A DNA stretch of 64,000 nt from Leptospira fainei serovar Hurstbridge str. BUT 6 (GTDB taxonomy: Bacteria; Spirochaetota; Leptospiria; Leptospirales; Leptospiraceae): the NCBI RefSeq assembly GCF_000306235.2, contig NZ_AKWZ02000002.1, positions 448,001 to 512,000 of the forward strand. The letters run 5' to 3'. The stretch's first letter is position 1. Each line of letters opens with the position of its first letter. Below the pieces are notes generated by a model. That model ran no database searches. It was not told the origin of the DNA and saw only the letters and a program-made list of their open reading frames with translations. Shown in pieces: positions 47,691 through 59,241 of this stretch. A program made the translations under genes and the position numbers.

Positions 47691-49450
47691 AGCTCCTTGT
47701 CCAATCTCTCCGGAGCGGAAACGCCCAATAACCCGAGGCCCAAGGATAAAACGGTTTGCGCCGATTTACAAATTCTAGCCAAACCTAGTCTCGTATTCTC
47801 GTCCGCGTCTTTCAAACGATTGTTTTTAGCGATATAGAATTGGGTAAAAGCTCTAGCTAAATTTTGAAGATAATTGGTAAGCCTATGCGGTTCCAAACTT
47901 TGCGCGGCATCGGCGACTTCCTCGGGAAAACGGGCTGCCCAAAAAAGCAAACGTTTCCGTTCTTCCGTCATCTCCAAATTCCTTAATGCCTCCGAGTCAG
48001 AGTCGGTTCCAACTTCTCTAAAAATGGACGAGACTCTAGCATGAGCATACTGCAGATAGAAAACGGGATTCTTGTCCGATTCATCTTTCGCAAGGTCCAA
48101 ATCAAAATCCAAGGGGGAATCCAAAGATCTCATGACAAAGAAATATCTTGCGACGTCTCTCGCATGTTTTCCGAGGTAGCCGAGCAAATCCTCCATCGTT
48201 TGAAATTCTCCGGCTCTCTTGCTCATTTTCATTTTTTGTCCGGCCATCAATAAATTCACTTGTTGTGCGATCACTACTTGGAAATTTTCCTTAGAGAATC
48301 CAAGAGCTTGTACCGCCCCGACCAATCTCGCAATATAGCCGTGATGGTCCGGACCCCAAATATCAATGATCCGATCGTAATTTCTTTCTATCTTATTTTT
48401 GTGGTATGCGATATCCGCTAATAAATACGTGGGGCGACCGTCGTCCCTGACTACCACTCTATCCTTATCATCTCCGTAATCCGAGGAACGAAAGACCTGC
48501 TTACCGTCCTCCTCGAATATCTTACCGGATTTTTTTAAATCCTCTAAGGCATCCAAAACTTTGCCGGATTCGTGCAGACTAGTCTCCGAAAAGAAACGAT
48601 CAAATTCGACTCCGAATAAATCCAAATCCTTTCTTTGCCAAACAAGATTGGATTCTACGGCCCAGCCGGAACATTTTTCCGCCAACAATCTATATTGCGA
48701 AGTCTTTAGGAGGCTTTTTATTTCCTCGCCAGTCTTAATATTCTCAAGCAATCGTTTTGCGATCTCTCTTAAGTATTCTCCGCGATATCCTTCCGACGGA
48801 ATTACATTTTTCGCAAGTAACTCGTCCAAGGGGGTACCGTCTTCGGTCTCCTGAACGGATGACGGCTCCCCTAATTGCTCCCGAATTCGAACGAGAGTGG
48901 ATACTCCCAGTAGAAACACTTGGTTTCCGTAATCGTTCACATAAAATTCTTTCTCAACTTTATGCCCGACGGCTTTCAATACGTTTGCCATCGCATCTCC
49001 GGTTGCGGCGGCTCTTGCGGAAACGATATTTAAGGGTCCGGTGGGATTTGCGCTTACGAATTCCAAATTTATCTTTTTGGAATGTAGTACTTGCGGAAAC
49101 GCCTGATCGGCAAGAACCGACGATTCCAAAAATTGAATCAAGTATGAAGGAGAAATTCTAAAATTAACAAAACCGGGAGGAGTATAATCCACCTTTTCGA
49201 ATAGATCCGTTTTCTTTCCTAAGATTTCGACCAAACTAGCGGCGGACTCCGTCGGCTTACGCCCTAAAAGTTTCGAATTCTCAAGCGCGAACGATGTCGA
49301 ATAATCCCCGAAGGCTTCCTCTCTAGAATATTCGATTCGGACTTTAAGGTCCTGACGGTTTACGGAAGTCGCTTCGGTCTTACAATAAACGTTTATAGCT
49401 TCGTTTAGGACTTTGAGTACGATTTGTTTTATAGTTTCCGTTTCTTTCAT
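47687..49450 (-). CDS. argS: Arginyl-tRNA synthetase with degenerate HIGH motif
   Basis: The 587-residue class I synthetase attaches arginine to tRNA-Arg. It has the N-terminal additional domain and the VSANPTGPL stretch. The HIGH-like signature expected next reads NIVS (141-144), without either His. The ADP-binding loop is intact as KMSKRAG, and the anticodon-binding DALR domain is present at the end. The change may be common to leptospires. It sits between a small gene and cinA in the leftward block. Confidence 0.95.
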   Translation of the reverse strand: MKETETIKQIVLKVLNEAINVYCKTEATSVNRQDLKVRIEYSREEAFGDYSTSFALENSKLLGRKPTESAASLVEILGKKTDLFEKVDYTPPGFVNFRISPSYLIQFLESSVLADQAFPQVLHSKKINLEFVSANPTGPLNIVSARAAATGDAMANVLKAVGHKVEKEFYVNDYGNQVFLLGVSTLVRIREQLGEPSSVQETEDGTPLDELLAKNVIPSEGYRGEYLREIAKRLLENIKTGEEIKSLLKTSQYRLLAEKCSGWAVESNLVWQRKDLDLFGVEFDRFFSETSLHESGKVLDALEDLKKSGKIFEEDGKQVFRSSDYGDDKDRVVVRDDGRPTYLLADIAYHKNKIERNYDRIIDIWGPDHHGYIARLVGAVQALGFSKENFQVVIAQQVNLLMAGQKMKMSKRAGEFQTMEDLLGYLGKHARDVARYFFVMRSLDSPLDFDLDLAKDESDKNPVFYLQYAHARVSSIFREVGTDSDSEALRNLEMTEERKRLLFWAARFPEEVADAAQSLEPHRLTNYLQNLARAFTQFYIAKNNRLKDADENTRLGLARICKSAQTVLSLGLGLLGVSAPERLDKEL

Positions 49451-49469
49451 TCTTACGGTTTTTGTTTTC

Positions 49470-49727
49470 CTATTTTTTGGAAGAGGCCCGATCCCAATCA
49501 GGGAACAAACGCTTGGACGAAATGATTTCCCAACTTTTATCCAGGGACTTTAATACCACATTCTTTTCCCTAAGGATACATTCAAGATTTACGCAGGTTC
49601 TCCCTTCTTCCCGAAGGCCCGGTTTTGGAATGGGATCTTTTTTACCCCACCGAATATCAAGAAGGATAAGAAATAGCAGACCTATAGTATAAATGAGAAC
49701 GAAACAAGTTTTAAAGACTTTATCCAA
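49470..49727 (-). CDS. Small membrane-anchored protein, unknown
   Basis: A TTG start at 49727, with GGGAG before it, gives 85 residues and overlaps the end of recO by 8 bases. It has one membrane helix (about 8-25, [17 protein letters not shown]) followed by a basic soluble part with two Cys ([13 protein letters not shown]). No family is recognised. The tight packing between recO and argS supports a real gene. Confidence 0.55.
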   Translation of the reverse strand: MDKVFKTCFVLIYTIGLLFLILLDIRWGKKDPIPKPGLREEGRTCVNLECILREKNVVLKSLDKSWEIISSKRLFPDWDRASSKK

Positions 49728-50493
49728 GAGCTTCTCCCAGGGATTCGTAAAGCATCGCCTCAGATTTTAATCTTCGGCCAAGCAGAGGTTTGAGCGCCCG
49801 GTTACTCAACCTATCCGCTTCCTTGAGGAGTTCAAGGGAAATCTTTTCTTCCTTTAAATCCTTGTACCGGCTACGAAGACAATCGTATATCAATCGGACC
49901 AAACCGATCCGATCGGGATGGGGAGTACGACAATCTCCGCAAATGACGTCAAAATGTTCGTCCTCCAAACTGCAGGAGCTCATTTCTCCCAATTCCTTCC
50001 CGCAGACCGAACAGGAAATTTCCTTGGAGAGAAATCCCGCAACGTAGAGTAGCTTGAACTTAAAGAAAGGCAAAAAAATCGGACGATAGCCTCCTTCGTC
50101 CAGTTCCTTTAACGCGGCATATAGTAATTTGTATTCTTGGGGATGTACGCCGCCTTCCGTTAAAAATGACGACACTAACTCGACTAAGTAAGATACCAAG
50201 ACCGTTCCCGCGTAGCCTTTCTTTGCATTGTCGAATCGTTCTATAAGACCGATTTCTTTTACATTGTAAGTATCCCGCCCCTGGGTCATATAATAATCCA
50301 AAGCGGTTAAGGAACCCGGCTCTACGGCGGCGATAGGACGCGATTTACTCTTTTTTATCCCTTTAACTCGAAAACTTGAAACCTCGCCTTCCTCCGGTAG
50401 AAGTCGGAGAAAAGCGTCCCCTTCCGGAAGAATGCGACTTTCCATCACGATTCCCTTAGCCTTTCTTAGGGCTCCAGAATGAGATCCAGACAT
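49720..50493 (-). CDS. recO: DNA repair protein RecO
   Basis: The 257-residue protein has an N-terminal OB-fold ([22 protein letters not shown]), a helical core and a zinc-binding Cys set (CSVCGKELG and CGDCRTPH). It helps RecR and RecF load RecA at gaps. Its start overlaps ybeY by 28 bases. It is part of the leftward replication, translation and repair block. Confidence 0.88.
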   Translation of the reverse strand: MSGSHSGALRKAKGIVMESRILPEGDAFLRLLPEEGEVSSFRVKGIKKSKSRPIAAVEPGSLTALDYYMTQGRDTYNVKEIGLIERFDNAKKGYAGTVLVSYLVELVSSFLTEGGVHPQEYKLLYAALKELDEGGYRPIFLPFFKFKLLYVAGFLSKEISCSVCGKELGEMSSCSLEDEHFDVICGDCRTPHPDRIGLVRLIYDCLRSRYKDLKEEKISLELLKEADRLSNRALKPLLGRRLKSEAMLYESLGEALG

Positions 50494-50951
50494 AGGTCCT
50501 CCTTTCGCTTCATCAACTCCTCGTCTTTAGGCCCGCGCTCATGATCATATCCGATCAGATGGAGAAAGCCGTGCACGAGTAAGCGAAAGAATTCGTCCTC
50601 TTCGGTATGTCCGATTTCCTTTGCCTGGGTTTTGCAAGTTTCCCAGGAAATTACTATCTCGCCCAGACTCAAAATCGGTCCGAAGATACGTTTGCTTTTA
50701 TTCGGAGGCAATACCCAAGGTTCTTTATCAAAACTTAATGGAAAAGATAATACGTCCGTCGATTTATCTTTATTTCGACGGATTCGGTTGATCTCCCGAA
50801 TCGCTTCATCATCGACGAGAAGAATGGAAAGGGAGCATTCCGTTTTGGGAAACGAAAATTCTAAAAGTTTATTTATTCTAGGTAGGAGTTCGTTGCTCGA
50901 CAGCCATGAAGGAAGTTGGCTCTCAGGAATGTCCGAGGAAAAATCAATCAA
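50466..50951 (-). CDS. ybeY: Endoribonuclease YbeY
   Basis: The 161-residue protein matures 16S rRNA and takes part in ribosome quality control. The zinc-binding motif [14 protein letters not shown] carries the three His residues typical of the family (HGxLHLxGYDH). [17 protein letters not shown] is the other signature. It lies 8 bases after the HD-hydrolase gene and overlaps recO, the usual phoH-pgpH-ybeY neighbourhood. Confidence 0.95.
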   Translation of the reverse strand: MIDFSSDIPESQLPSWLSSNELLPRINKLLEFSFPKTECSLSILLVDDEAIREINRIRRNKDKSTDVLSFPLSFDKEPWVLPPNKSKRIFGPILSLGEIVISWETCKTQAKEIGHTEEDEFFRLLVHGFLHLIGYDHERGPKDEELMKRKEDLCLDLILEP

Positions 50952-50959
50952 ACCTAGAC

Positions 50960-53368
50960 CTAAGAAGCCTTTCTCCCGGACTTAAGGAGAACATTCTTAT
51001 TTTTCTCTTCCAAAGCCTTCGTTTCTTCCGGCTTAGGATATTTTGGCCGAGAATGTAAGCTCGAAAGAAGTACCTCCTTAAACGAGGATTTTACGACTTC
51101 TAAATCTCCCAAAGTCAAACCGCATTCGTCCAATTGATTCTCGGCCAGCTTACTATTTACGATTTTTGTAATAAGGTTTTCCAACGCTTCCGGAGTGACT
51201 TCCTCCAAGGATCTACTCGCCGCTTCCAGGCTATCCGCAATCATAACGATTGCCGTTTCCTTCCGCTGAGGTTTGGGACCCGGGTATTGAAAATCTTCCT
51301 TTCTCAGTTTCTTTCTTTGGGAGGGAGAAAGTTCAGATAACGCTTTGTGATAAAAGAACGCCATCGTGGATGTGCCATGGTGCTCCGGAATGAAATCTAT
51401 TACTTCGCGAGGTAACCTGGCCTTCTTAGCCATTTCGATTCCGTCCAGGACATGGTCGATTACGATCTTCGCGGCCAATGCCGGGTTGTTCTTATCGATA
51501 TTTTCTTTCTTAGGAATTAAATGCTGATTCTCGACGAAAAACCCTGCATTCGGAATCTTTCCGATATCATGGAAATAGACTCCGACGCGTGTCAAAAGCC
51601 AATCCAACTCTAGATTCTGAGCCGCTCTTTCGGACATAGCCGCCACTAAAAACGTATGGGTATAGGTTGAAGGAGCTTTCGTCAAAAGGTTTTGCAATAA
51701 CGGATGCCCAGTATCGGCCAATTCCATTAACTTAAAACGGGTCGGTATATTGAATACGTATTCGTAAATCGGCAATAATAATTGGGTCAAAGTGGAACAA
51801 ACGAATCCGTTTACAAGACAAAGTAGATACAATTTGAATATATTAGATTCCCATAAATCTCTTAAATACGAACCGGAAGGAACCGCGACCCAGTAATTTC
51901 TAGAATCAAAGAGATATCCGGAGGATGAGATCAACATTTGAACCAAAGCCATATAAAATCCGGCCTTGATAAAATCGATTCGCTTGCGCATTTTCCGGCC
52001 GTACGTGGCCGCCACGACCGTCATTACGAACGCCAAAATAAAGGAGGTCGGATTGTATCTGGAGGCGGCAAAAACGAAAAAAGCCAGAAAGAACCCGATT
52101 GCAATCGACAATTGCTCGTCGTAAACCATCGATAAAATCAGACATACCATTCCCGTAGGAACGACTAGAGCGAAATAGAAAGCCGAATCGTAACTATTCT
52201 CGAAATTATAGAAGGCTTTCGACGCCAGGTAAGCCCAAAGCACAAGCGCCCAAATCAAAGTAAAAACGATCACGTTACTCGAAACGTCGTTTAACCGTTT
52301 AGGATTATATTTCTTCAGGAAAGCATAGACGATGATTACGAAAATAGATTGAATCAATAAGATTGAAAGTATAGACGCTATATTGGCGCGAGTCGCATAT
52401 TTATTAACGATTAATAATTTTTGATAAATATCGGGAGTAATGATCTCTCCCGCGCGAACGATGATCTCACCGGCATTGATCCGACTGTTGACCGGCTCGA
52501 CCCTATCCATCGCAAACTTCTTTTGGGCGGCAGTTTCTTGAGAGTTATACGTACAGGCAGGATTAGAATAAATGTACGTAAGGGAAAGTCTTTGGATTAT
52601 CCCCAAAAGCGAAGGATCTATGGTTTGAAGTTTTTCGGAAGCGATCCTATTTAAGGCGGTGATTGTGGCATCATCCCGATATAAAAGTGTCCTATGAACG
52701 ACTTGGCTTCCTTCCAACGAAGACACTTGTTCTTTATTGCTGCCGGCGCCGGCATTCCGAACCCGTGCTTCTACCGTCCGTATGGATTGGTAATCGGGAG
52801 GCGAATCTCTCAAAACGCAAAAATTGGAGAAAACGAGATTGCTGTATTGAAGCACCATATCTCGAACTCGAGCCTTACTAGGAGCCTTCAGTAGAGTTTC
52901 CAATTCTTCCTTGGATCTATTTTTCCAGCGGGGAACTACGTTCAAGAGTTCTTGTGCGCCCTTTCCCTCGACACTCGGACGAAGATTTCGATAGTTTTCC
53001 ATATCCTCTTGGATCGCAGGTCGAATCGTTTCCGTGAGAACCGTATAATCTCTGTCGAAAAAATTCGGAGCGGATTGGAATGCCTTCAGTTTCTTAGCTT
53101 TAGTCTTCTCATCATCCTCGTAAACGATGTCTTTGGTGGAAACGATCTTATCTAAAGCGGTCTTTCCTTCCGAATAAGGACCGTCCTGGGATAGATCGAT
53201 TTTGTCCTGACCGAAAAAAGGAATCGCTAACATCCAAGTTACGACGAGCAAAGTGATTACAGTGAGCGTAACCTGAAATTTTCTTACGAAAGAAATCGGG
53301 CGCACCTTGGTCAAGGTATCCGTGATCCAAGCCATTCCGTTTTCTAAGTAAGAAGTTAAGGAAAACAT
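50960..53368 (-). CDS. 7TM-HD protein, PgpH-like c-di-AMP phosphodiesterase
   Basis: The 802-residue protein has an N-terminal hydrophobic helix, a large extracytoplasmic 7TMR-HDED domain (about 60-330), about seven membrane helices (about 335-530) and a C-terminal HD domain. The HD pair is in [11 protein letters not shown], with further His in [10 protein letters not shown] and [14 protein letters not shown]. The architecture matches PgpH/YqfF, which degrades the second messenger c-di-AMP. It lies between phoH and ybeY, the conserved setting of this family. Confidence 0.9.
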   Translation of the reverse strand: MFSLTSYLENGMAWITDTLTKVRPISFVRKFQVTLTVITLLVVTWMLAIPFFGQDKIDLSQDGPYSEGKTALDKIVSTKDIVYEDDEKTKAKKLKAFQSAPNFFDRDYTVLTETIRPAIQEDMENYRNLRPSVEGKGAQELLNVVPRWKNRSKEELETLLKAPSKARVRDMVLQYSNLVFSNFCVLRDSPPDYQSIRTVEARVRNAGAGSNKEQVSSLEGSQVVHRTLLYRDDATITALNRIASEKLQTIDPSLLGIIQRLSLTYIYSNPACTYNSQETAAQKKFAMDRVEPVNSRINAGEIIVRAGEIITPDIYQKLLIVNKYATRANIASILSILLIQSIFVIIVYAFLKKYNPKRLNDVSSNVIVFTLIWALVLWAYLASKAFYNFENSYDSAFYFALVVPTGMVCLILSMVYDEQLSIAIGFFLAFFVFAASRYNPTSFILAFVMTVVAATYGRKMRKRIDFIKAGFYMALVQMLISSSGYLFDSRNYWVAVPSGSYLRDLWESNIFKLYLLCLVNGFVCSTLTQLLLPIYEYVFNIPTRFKLMELADTGHPLLQNLLTKAPSTYTHTFLVAAMSERAAQNLELDWLLTRVGVYFHDIGKIPNAGFFVENQHLIPKKENIDKNNPALAAKIVIDHVLDGIEMAKKARLPREVIDFIPEHHGTSTMAFFYHKALSELSPSQRKKLRKEDFQYPGPKPQRKETAIVMIADSLEAASRSLEEVTPEALENLITKIVNSKLAENQLDECGLTLGDLEVVKSSFKEVLLSSLHSRPKYPKPEETKALEEKNKNVLLKSGRKAS

Positions 53369-53372
53369 TTCT

Positions 53373-54410
53373 TTATAACTCTTCGAATTTCCTTACTATG
53401 GTTTCCACCAAAGGATGTCTGGTAATATCTTCCTTTCCAAAAAATATCTGACCAATACTTTCCGTACTTCTAAATAAATTTACGACCTTATCGAAACCGG
53501 AACGTCCGTGCTCCAAATCGATCTGGGTGACATCGCCGGATATGCACATACGAGAGTTTCTGCCTAAACGAGTCATAATCATTTTTAGTTGGGACAAAGT
53601 GCAGTTCTGAGCCTCGTCCAAAATGATGAAACTTTTAGACAATGTTCGCCCTCGCATAAAGGCGACGGGGGCGATTTCTATTTTTGTTAACGCGATATAT
53701 TCCTGGGTCTTTTCGAAACCGATGCATTCGTTCAACGCATCATAGACGGGTCGTAAATAAGGATCCACTTTTTGATTTAAATCGCCGGGAAGAAAACCGA
53801 GGTTTTCTCCCGCCTCTACGGCCGGGCGTGTAAGGACAATTTTATCGACCATTCCATTCTGTAAGAACCTGCAGGCCATCGCGACGGATAGGAACGTTTT
53901 TCCGGTTCCGGCAGGACCTATCCCGAACGTAATCAGATTATTTAAGAAAGATTGAATATACTTATCTTGGTTTTTGGTTCTAGGATAGAGATGCTTGCCC
54001 CGATACGTGGTAAGAATCTTTTCGGAAGGTTTAAAAGGTTCGTCCTCGCCTTTCCGTTCTTCTTTTTTCTTTTCTTTCGTGACCTGCTTTAAAAGGTAGG
54101 CAAAATCGAAAGAGTCGGTAAATTCCCTGTCCGGACGATCTCGGTAATTCGTTTCAAGAAGACGAAAAAAATCCAACGCGAAATCGACCTTGGGAGAACC
54201 GCCTTCCAGTTGAAAACCGTTCCCTCTCGGGATCAAATCGACCTCTAATTGCTTTTCCAGAATCTTCACACCGCTATCGTTAATCCCGCAGATCTTACGA
54301 TAGAGATCCTGGCTCTCGAAAATAAATTGTTCTTTCCTGATGGGGTTTATACCTTTACTAATCTTAACTTCAGTTCTTGCAGTTGCTTTTCCTCTACTTC
54401 GGAAGGACAT
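53373..54410 (-). CDS. phoH: PhoH-family ATPase
   Basis: The protein carries a P-loop ATPase domain with Walker [16 protein letters not shown] and Walker [13 protein letters not shown], in the typical PhoH context [13 protein letters not shown] and [19 protein letters not shown]. An N-terminal KH-like part precedes it. The start is uncertain: ATG 54410 lies inside aspS, a 64-base overlap. The conserved part begins near 54340, where only non-standard codons are available. PhoH proteins are linked to RNA metabolism. The order aspS-phoH-pgpH-ybeY is conserved. Confidence 0.9.
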   Translation of the reverse strand: MSFRSRGKATARTEVKISKGINPIRKEQFIFESQDLYRKICGINDSGVKILEKQLEVDLIPRGNGFQLEGGSPKVDFALDFFRLLETNYRDRPDREFTDSFDFAYLLKQVTKEKKKEERKGEDEPFKPSEKILTTYRGKHLYPRTKNQDKYIQSFLNNLITFGIGPAGTGKTFLSVAMACRFLQNGMVDKIVLTRPAVEAGENLGFLPGDLNQKVDPYLRPVYDALNECIGFEKTQEYIALTKIEIAPVAFMRGRTLSKSFIILDEAQNCTLSQLKMIMTRLGRNSRMCISGDVTQIDLEHGRSGFDKVVNLFRSTESIGQIFFGKEDITRHPLVETIVRKFEEL

Positions 54411-56206
54411 TCGCTCATCAAACAAACGCCTTTCTGAGTTTTTGGAAATGCGATCACATCTCGAATCGATTTTCCACCGGTCATTAGCATTAGAATCCTA
54501 TCGATCCCGAACGCAATTCCACCGTGGGGAGGAGCTCCGTATTCCAAAGCATCAAGAAGGAATCCGAACTTTTCTTTTGCCTCTTCGGGACCGATTCCTA
54601 AGACGGAAAAGACCTTATTTTGGATTTCTTGAGAATGAATCCGGATTGATCCGCCTCCGATTTCAACTCCGTTTAAAACGAGATCATATGCTTTTGCGAG
54701 AGAGTTACCCGCATCCTTTTGAAGAGCCTCTTCGGAAGAAAAAATTTCCAAGCTTTCGTCCCCCGGAGAAGTAAACGGATGATGAAGTGAATCCCAACGC
54801 TTCGCATCCTTATTCCATTCAAACATAGGAAAATCCACAATCCAGGAAATATGAAAGCTTCCTTCTTTCGGTTTGTCAAATCTTTCCGATAACTTTAGAC
54901 GCAATGCGCCTAGAGAATGGTTTACGATTCCCGCTTCGTCCGCTCCGAAGAAAACCATATCGCCTTCTTTCGAACCGACGGCTTTCGCAATTGCGTCCAA
55001 GCTTTCCTTGGAAAAACGTTTTGTGATCGTTGACTCGAGCCCGTCAGCGCCGTGCTTCATATAAGCAAGGCCCTTGGCTTTGTAATCTCGGTTCAACCAT
55101 GCGGTTAGATCTTCGATCTCTTTCCGAGAAATGACCGACCCACCCGGAACGCAAATCGCTTTTACAACGCCGCCATTATTGACCGCTCCGGAAAAAACCT
55201 GGAAATCGCTATCTTTCACGAATTCGGATACGTTTACGAGTTTCATTCCAAAACGCAAATCCGGCTTATCCGAGCCGTATTCTTCCATTGCCTGTCTGTA
55301 AGGCATACGAGAAAAAGGGCCCTTGAACGAGACGCCGAATACTTCCTGAAAAACTTTCGAAAATAAGCCTTCTATTTCCGCCAGGATTTCCTCTTGGGAA
55401 ACAAACGCAAATTCCATATCCAACTGCGTAAATTCGGGTTGTCTATCCGCCCGCAGGTCCTCGTCTCGGAAGCATTTTACGATCTGAAAATATCTTTCGA
55501 CTCCTCCGACCATTAGAATTTGCTTAAATATCTGAGGCGACTGAGGAAGAGCGTAAAATGAATTCGGATTCAACCTGGATGGAACTAAAAAGTCGCGGGC
55601 CCCTTCCGGAGTCGACTTATTCAAAATCGGAGTCTCTATTTCCAAGAACCTTCTGGAATTCAAATAACTACGGATGGCGAAGATGAATTCATGTCGCTTA
55701 ATGATACGATTTTTTAATTCGTCCCGGCGAAAATCCAGGTAGCGATATTTAAGCCTATGTTCTTCGGATATTTCCTCGAATTCGTCCAAAGAAAAGGGAG
55801 GCGTTTTTGCCGAATTTAAGATCTGCAATTTATCGACTACGAGTTCGACCGTTCCCGTTTGCATCTTCGGATTGATGCTTTCAGGATCTCTCTTACGCAG
55901 GATTCCTTGGACGGCGATCACGTATTCGGAACGAATTTTTTCGGCAAGGTGGAAGTCCTCGCCTAAAATCTCTTTTCGGAGAACGACTTGCAATATACCG
56001 GTACGATCTCTCAAATCCACGAAAATGACTCCGCCTTGATCGCGGAAGCGAAAGGCCCAGCCGAACAGTCCGATCGTCTTTCCTTCTTGTGCTTGAGTAG
56101 TTTCTCCCGCCCAGGATCTGTTCTTGTAATTATTTAGAATCCAATCTTCCAAAAAAATTCCATTCCTTTTATGAGTGTCTATGATTTCTACGGTACTTTC
56201 CTGCAT
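54347..56206 (-). CDS. aspS: Aspartyl-tRNA synthetase (bacterial type)
   Basis: The 619-residue class II synthetase has the OB-fold anticodon domain ([20 protein letters not shown]), motif 2 region [20 protein letters not shown], a GAD insertion (about 300-430), and motif 3 [20 protein letters not shown] near the end. The length with the insertion is typical of bacterial AspRS. It lies between dnaB and phoH in the leftward block. Confidence 0.97.
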   Translation of the reverse strand: MQESTVEIIDTHKRNGIFLEDWILNNYKNRSWAGETTQAQEGKTIGLFGWAFRFRDQGGVIFVDLRDRTGILQVVLRKEILGEDFHLAEKIRSEYVIAVQGILRKRDPESINPKMQTGTVELVVDKLQILNSAKTPPFSLDEFEEISEEHRLKYRYLDFRRDELKNRIIKRHEFIFAIRSYLNSRRFLEIETPILNKSTPEGARDFLVPSRLNPNSFYALPQSPQIFKQILMVGGVERYFQIVKCFRDEDLRADRQPEFTQLDMEFAFVSQEEILAEIEGLFSKVFQEVFGVSFKGPFSRMPYRQAMEEYGSDKPDLRFGMKLVNVSEFVKDSDFQVFSGAVNNGGVVKAICVPGGSVISRKEIEDLTAWLNRDYKAKGLAYMKHGADGLESTITKRFSKESLDAIAKAVGSKEGDMVFFGADEAGIVNHSLGALRLKLSERFDKPKEGSFHISWIVDFPMFEWNKDAKRWDSLHHPFTSPGDESLEIFSSEEALQKDAGNSLAKAYDLVLNGVEIGGGSIRIHSQEIQNKVFSVLGIGPEEAKEKFGFLLDALEYGAPPHGGIAFGIDRILMLMTGGKSIRDVIAFPKTQKGVCLMSECPSEVEEKQLQELKLRLVKV

Positions 56207-56227
56207 TCTTACGATCTGCTAAGCGAA

Positions 56228-57550
56228 TTAGATGTTATCAAATCTGGAAAGTTCGGGTCGGAAGGCAAGTGGAAAAGAGCCGGTAGGTCCCGAACGGTTC
56301 TTGGCGACGATAATTTCGGCGGTTCCGGGTTTAACACTATCGTCCTGCTCGCCGTCCTTTCCAGTTCCGCGATAGATAAACGTTACGATATCCGCGTCCT
56401 GTTCGATGGCTCCGGACTCCCGAAGGTCGGCTAATTGAGGCCGCTGATCTTTGGACCGTTGTTCGATAGAGCGGTTCATCTGAGACAAAGCCACGACCGG
56501 ACATCTTGCTTCCTTGGCGATCTGCTTCAAGGTACGGGAAATGGAAGCCACTTCTTGTTGCCTTCCGCCGTCTCTACTTTTAGGATCACTCATCAACTGA
56601 AGATAATCAACGATGATTAATCCCAACGTCTCGTTAGTCAGAAGCTTACGAATCCTTCCTTTAAAATCGTCCACAGTCAAGGCACCCGAGTCGTCTATGT
56701 AGATGGGAGCCGAGGTAACTTTAATAATCGCATCCAGAAGCTTGGGTGCGTCGGACTTTGTCACTTCCGAACGTTTTAGTTTGTTCGATTCGACTTGCGC
56801 GTGAGCGCAAACCAATTTTAGTAGGAGCTCCATCCTACTCATCTCCAAGGAAAAAATAACGACCGGCTTATTATGCATCAAAGCCACATTCGAAGCGATA
56901 TTCATCGCGAGCGTCGTTTTTCCGTTTCCGGGACGAGCCGCTAAAACCATCAGCTCGTATTCCTTCAAACCGGAAGTCATTTCGTCGAATTGAGTAAAGT
57001 TCGTTCGAAGGCCTTTGATTTGGCCCCGACTCTGCATGATATCTTTTATATATTCGGATAATGCGGCTTTGTCCTGAGAAACCGGTAAAAGACCCTTTAC
57101 GTCGGTTGCCCTGGAAACTTCGGTTAAGCTTCTCTCGATTTGGTTAAAGACGGACTCGTTCTCGCCGGGCTCTTTTTGAACTAATTCGAGAGCGCTATGT
57201 AAAAGCTTAGCGTACGTTCTGCGTTCGGAGAGTCGCTTAATCCTCTCGGCATAATAACCTAACGGATGGGAAACGACCGTATCTCGATAAAGTGAATAGA
57301 TATAATCGTATTCTTTTTCGGGATCTTTAAGGAGTGAATTTTCTTTTAAGAAGTTTAGAACGGAAACGGGATCGATTGCGGTTCGCTTATCGACCAGATC
57401 TAGGATCGCCTTATAAACCCGTCTATGAGTGTCATGGTAAAAGTCTTCAGCCTGAAGCGGAATATCTACCAAGTTCTCCGCTCCCTTTAAGAGCAAGAAA
57501 CCCAAGAAAGACTTCTCGGATTCAAGTTCGAAAAGGGAGTCGGCTTGCAT
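56228..57550 (-). CDS. dnaB: Replicative DNA helicase DnaB
   Basis: The 440-residue helicase unwinds DNA at the fork. The N-terminal collar domain is at about 5-150. RecA-like motifs follow: Walker [16 protein letters not shown], Walker [13 protein letters not shown] and the H4-type [20 protein letters not shown] with REQDAD-like [11 protein letters not shown]. It sits 10 bases after rplI, a common bacterial order (rpsF-ssb-rpsR-rplI-dnaB). Confidence 0.97.
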   Translation of the reverse strand: MQADSLFELESEKSFLGFLLLKGAENLVDIPLQAEDFYHDTHRRVYKAILDLVDKRTAIDPVSVLNFLKENSLLKDPEKEYDYIYSLYRDTVVSHPLGYYAERIKRLSERRTYAKLLHSALELVQKEPGENESVFNQIERSLTEVSRATDVKGLLPVSQDKAALSEYIKDIMQSRGQIKGLRTNFTQFDEMTSGLKEYELMVLAARPGNGKTTLAMNIASNVALMHNKPVVIFSLEMSRMELLLKLVCAHAQVESNKLKRSEVTKSDAPKLLDAIIKVTSAPIYIDDSGALTVDDFKGRIRKLLTNETLGLIIVDYLQLMSDPKSRDGGRQQEVASISRTLKQIAKEARCPVVALSQMNRSIEQRSKDQRPQLADLRESGAIEQDADIVTFIYRGTGKDGEQDDSVKPGTAEIIVAKNRSGPTGSFPLAFRPELSRFDNI

Positions 57551-57560
57551 CTGGCTTAAA

Positions 57561-58025
57561 TCAGCCTTCGGCTACGGCTTCTTCCTCTTTCTTCACGTTA
57601 ACGGTGATTGTAGGGAGGATACCTTCCGCTAAGCGGACTTTCAATTTGTAGGAACCCAAATTACGAATCGGCTCCGGAAATTCGATCTTACGCTTATCCA
57701 CTTCATAACCGTCTTTCTTCAAAAGAAGAGCGACATCTGCAGCGGTCACGGCGCCGAATAATTTATCTCCACCACCGGTTTTAACGATGATTTCGAATTC
57801 CTTTCCGTTTAAGCCGGAGGAAACCGATTCCATCGTTTTTTTGCGTTTCTCTTTTTTAAGATCCGCTAATTTCTTTTGATGGATTGCCATCTTGGTTTTG
57901 CCTTCGTCGGCACGAACCGCTAGGCGTTGCGGAAAAAGGTAATTACGAGCGAATCCGTCCGCAACTTCCTTGATATCCCCGGCGTCGCCGAGATTTGACA
58001 CGTCTTTCTGTAAAACAACTCTCAT
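57561..58025 (-). CDS. rplI: Ribosomal protein L9
   Basis: The 154-residue protein starts with the L9 signature [20 protein letters not shown] followed by [16 protein letters not shown]. The central helix and C-terminal RNA-binding domain ([19 protein letters not shown]) are present. It binds 23S rRNA at the base of the L1 stalk. It follows rpsR by 11 bases. Confidence 0.98.
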   Translation of the reverse strand: MRVVLQKDVSNLGDAGDIKEVADGFARNYLFPQRLAVRADEGKTKMAIHQKKLADLKKEKRKKTMESVSSGLNGKEFEIIVKTGGGDKLFGAVTAADVALLLKKDGYEVDKRKIEFPEPIRNLGSYKLKVRLAEGILPTITVNVKKEEEAVAEG

Positions 58026-58036
58026 TCGTGCTCTCC

Positions 58037-58357
58037 TCAGTTCACCTTAAAGGGAAGAAGACCGATACTGCGCGCCTTGCGAATCTCGCGGGCAAGAATT
58101 CTCTGGTACTTGGCGGAAGTACCGGTGATTCTGCGAGGAATGATCTTACCGCGGTTGGTGATAAATCTTTCCAAAAGCTCGATGTTCTTATAGTTGATCT
58201 GCTTAGCAAGTTCGGGATCCGCAGTGAAGCGGCAAACTTTCTTCTTATATTTATTCTGTTTTTTTGGAGGACGGCCACCTTCGTGTTCCCCGGCGGGGAT
58301 GCCGTCCATGGAAGCTTCTGCTCTTCCAACTTCTTCTTGTACTTCGTTTTCTGCCAT
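58037..58357 (-). CDS. rpsR: Ribosomal protein S18 with extended N-terminus
   Basis: The 106-residue protein has the S18 core ([41 protein letters not shown] and [20 protein letters not shown]). An acidic N-terminal extension of about 30 residues ([19 protein letters not shown]) makes it longer than the usual 75-80. It sits in the small subunit next to S6, whose gene is two genes upstream. Confidence 0.97.
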   Translation of the reverse strand: MAENEVQEEVGRAEASMDGIPAGEHEGGRPPKKQNKYKKKVCRFTADPELAKQINYKNIELLERFITNRGKIIPRRITGTSAKYQRILAREIRKARSIGLLPFKVN

Positions 58358-58372
58358 TGTTTCGTGTCCTCG

Positions 58373-58813
58373 TTAAAAGGGTATGTCGTCGTCGGTTCCG
58401 GAGCTTCCGAACTCTTCGTGCGAAGTAGTTGCATAAGAAGATCCTCCGGTAGTAGCGGATGAACCGTAGTCTCCGCCGCCACTTTCCTTTGCTCCGATCA
58501 TCTGGAAGTTCTCCACGACGATTCGGATCCGGGAGGCTTTTTTGCCTTCCATGGTTTCCCAGGTATCCTGCTTAAGCCGTCCTTCGACGACGAGCTGCTT
58601 GCCCTTCTTGCAGTATTGCTGGATGATATCTGCTCCCTTGCCCCAAGCTTCACAGTCGAAGAAATGAGTTTCCTCTTTCTTCTCACCGTTGGAGAAGTAG
58701 GTGCGGCCGTTGGCCAGGGAGAAATTCACCAGGGAAGTCCCGTTCACCGTTTTAAATTCCGGATCTCGGGTTAGGCGCCCAACCAGGGTCACCCGATTGA
58801 TATCGTTAGCCAT
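58373..58813 (-). CDS. ssb: Single-stranded DNA-binding protein
   Basis: The 146-residue protein has the OB-fold of SSB (INRVTLVGRLTRDPEFKT, HFFDCEAWGKGADIIQQY, KQLVVEGRLKQDTWE). A glycine/serine-rich tail ends in the acidic, partner-binding tip GTDDDIPF. It overlaps rpsF by 8 bases and lies 15 bases before rpsR, the classic S6-SSB-S18 arrangement. Confidence 0.98.
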   Translation of the reverse strand: MANDINRVTLVGRLTRDPEFKTVNGTSLVNFSLANGRTYFSNGEKKEETHFFDCEAWGKGADIIQQYCKKGKQLVVEGRLKQDTWETMEGKKASRIRIVVENFQMIGAKESGGGDYGSSATTGGSSYATTSHEEFGSSGTDDDIPF

Positions 58814-59081
58814 TGAGCCGGACGATCATAGAACGGAGAAGGTTCTGGTTTAGTTTGAAGTCCCGTTCTACCTTTTCGATAGCTGCTTGTTCGGCGTTGA
58901 CCTTGAAATGGGTGTAAGTCCCATAGTCCTGGTGTTTAATGGGATGCCAAAGTTTCTTTTGGCCCCAATCTTCTTCAGCGGTCACGTCGACGGAATGCTT
59001 TTTGAAGATGTCAACAACTTCAGTCTTAGCGGCTTCCTTCGCGGTGGAACGCGTAATTGTGGTTATCTCGTAGTTTCTCAA
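58806..59081 (-). CDS. rpsF: Ribosomal protein S6
   Basis: The 91-residue protein matches S6: MRNYEITTITRSTAKEAAKT at the start, the EDWGQKKLWHPIKHQDYGTYTHF-like centre (shown in part) and a VERDFKLNQNLLRSMIVRL helix at the end. It is the first gene of the long leftward block. The promoter presumably lies in the 160 bases to its right; no boxes are called. Confidence 0.97.
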   Translation of the reverse strand: MRNYEITTITRSTAKEAAKTEVVDIFKKHSVDVTAEEDWGQKKLWHPIKHQDYGTYTHFKVNAEQAAIEKVERDFKLNQNLLRSMIVRLNG

Positions 59082-59241
59082 AAGTTTCTCCTATGGAAAA
59101 AGCCCGTCTGCGATTCGCGGCGAGCAGAAGAATCGGATTTTCCCCTATGTTTGTGCAGTGGGTCGAGGGGTCAAGCTTGATTTGTCATCAAAAGCCTAAA
59201 TCGAACGTTCCAGATCATTCCGTTTTTCAAAATCGACCCCT

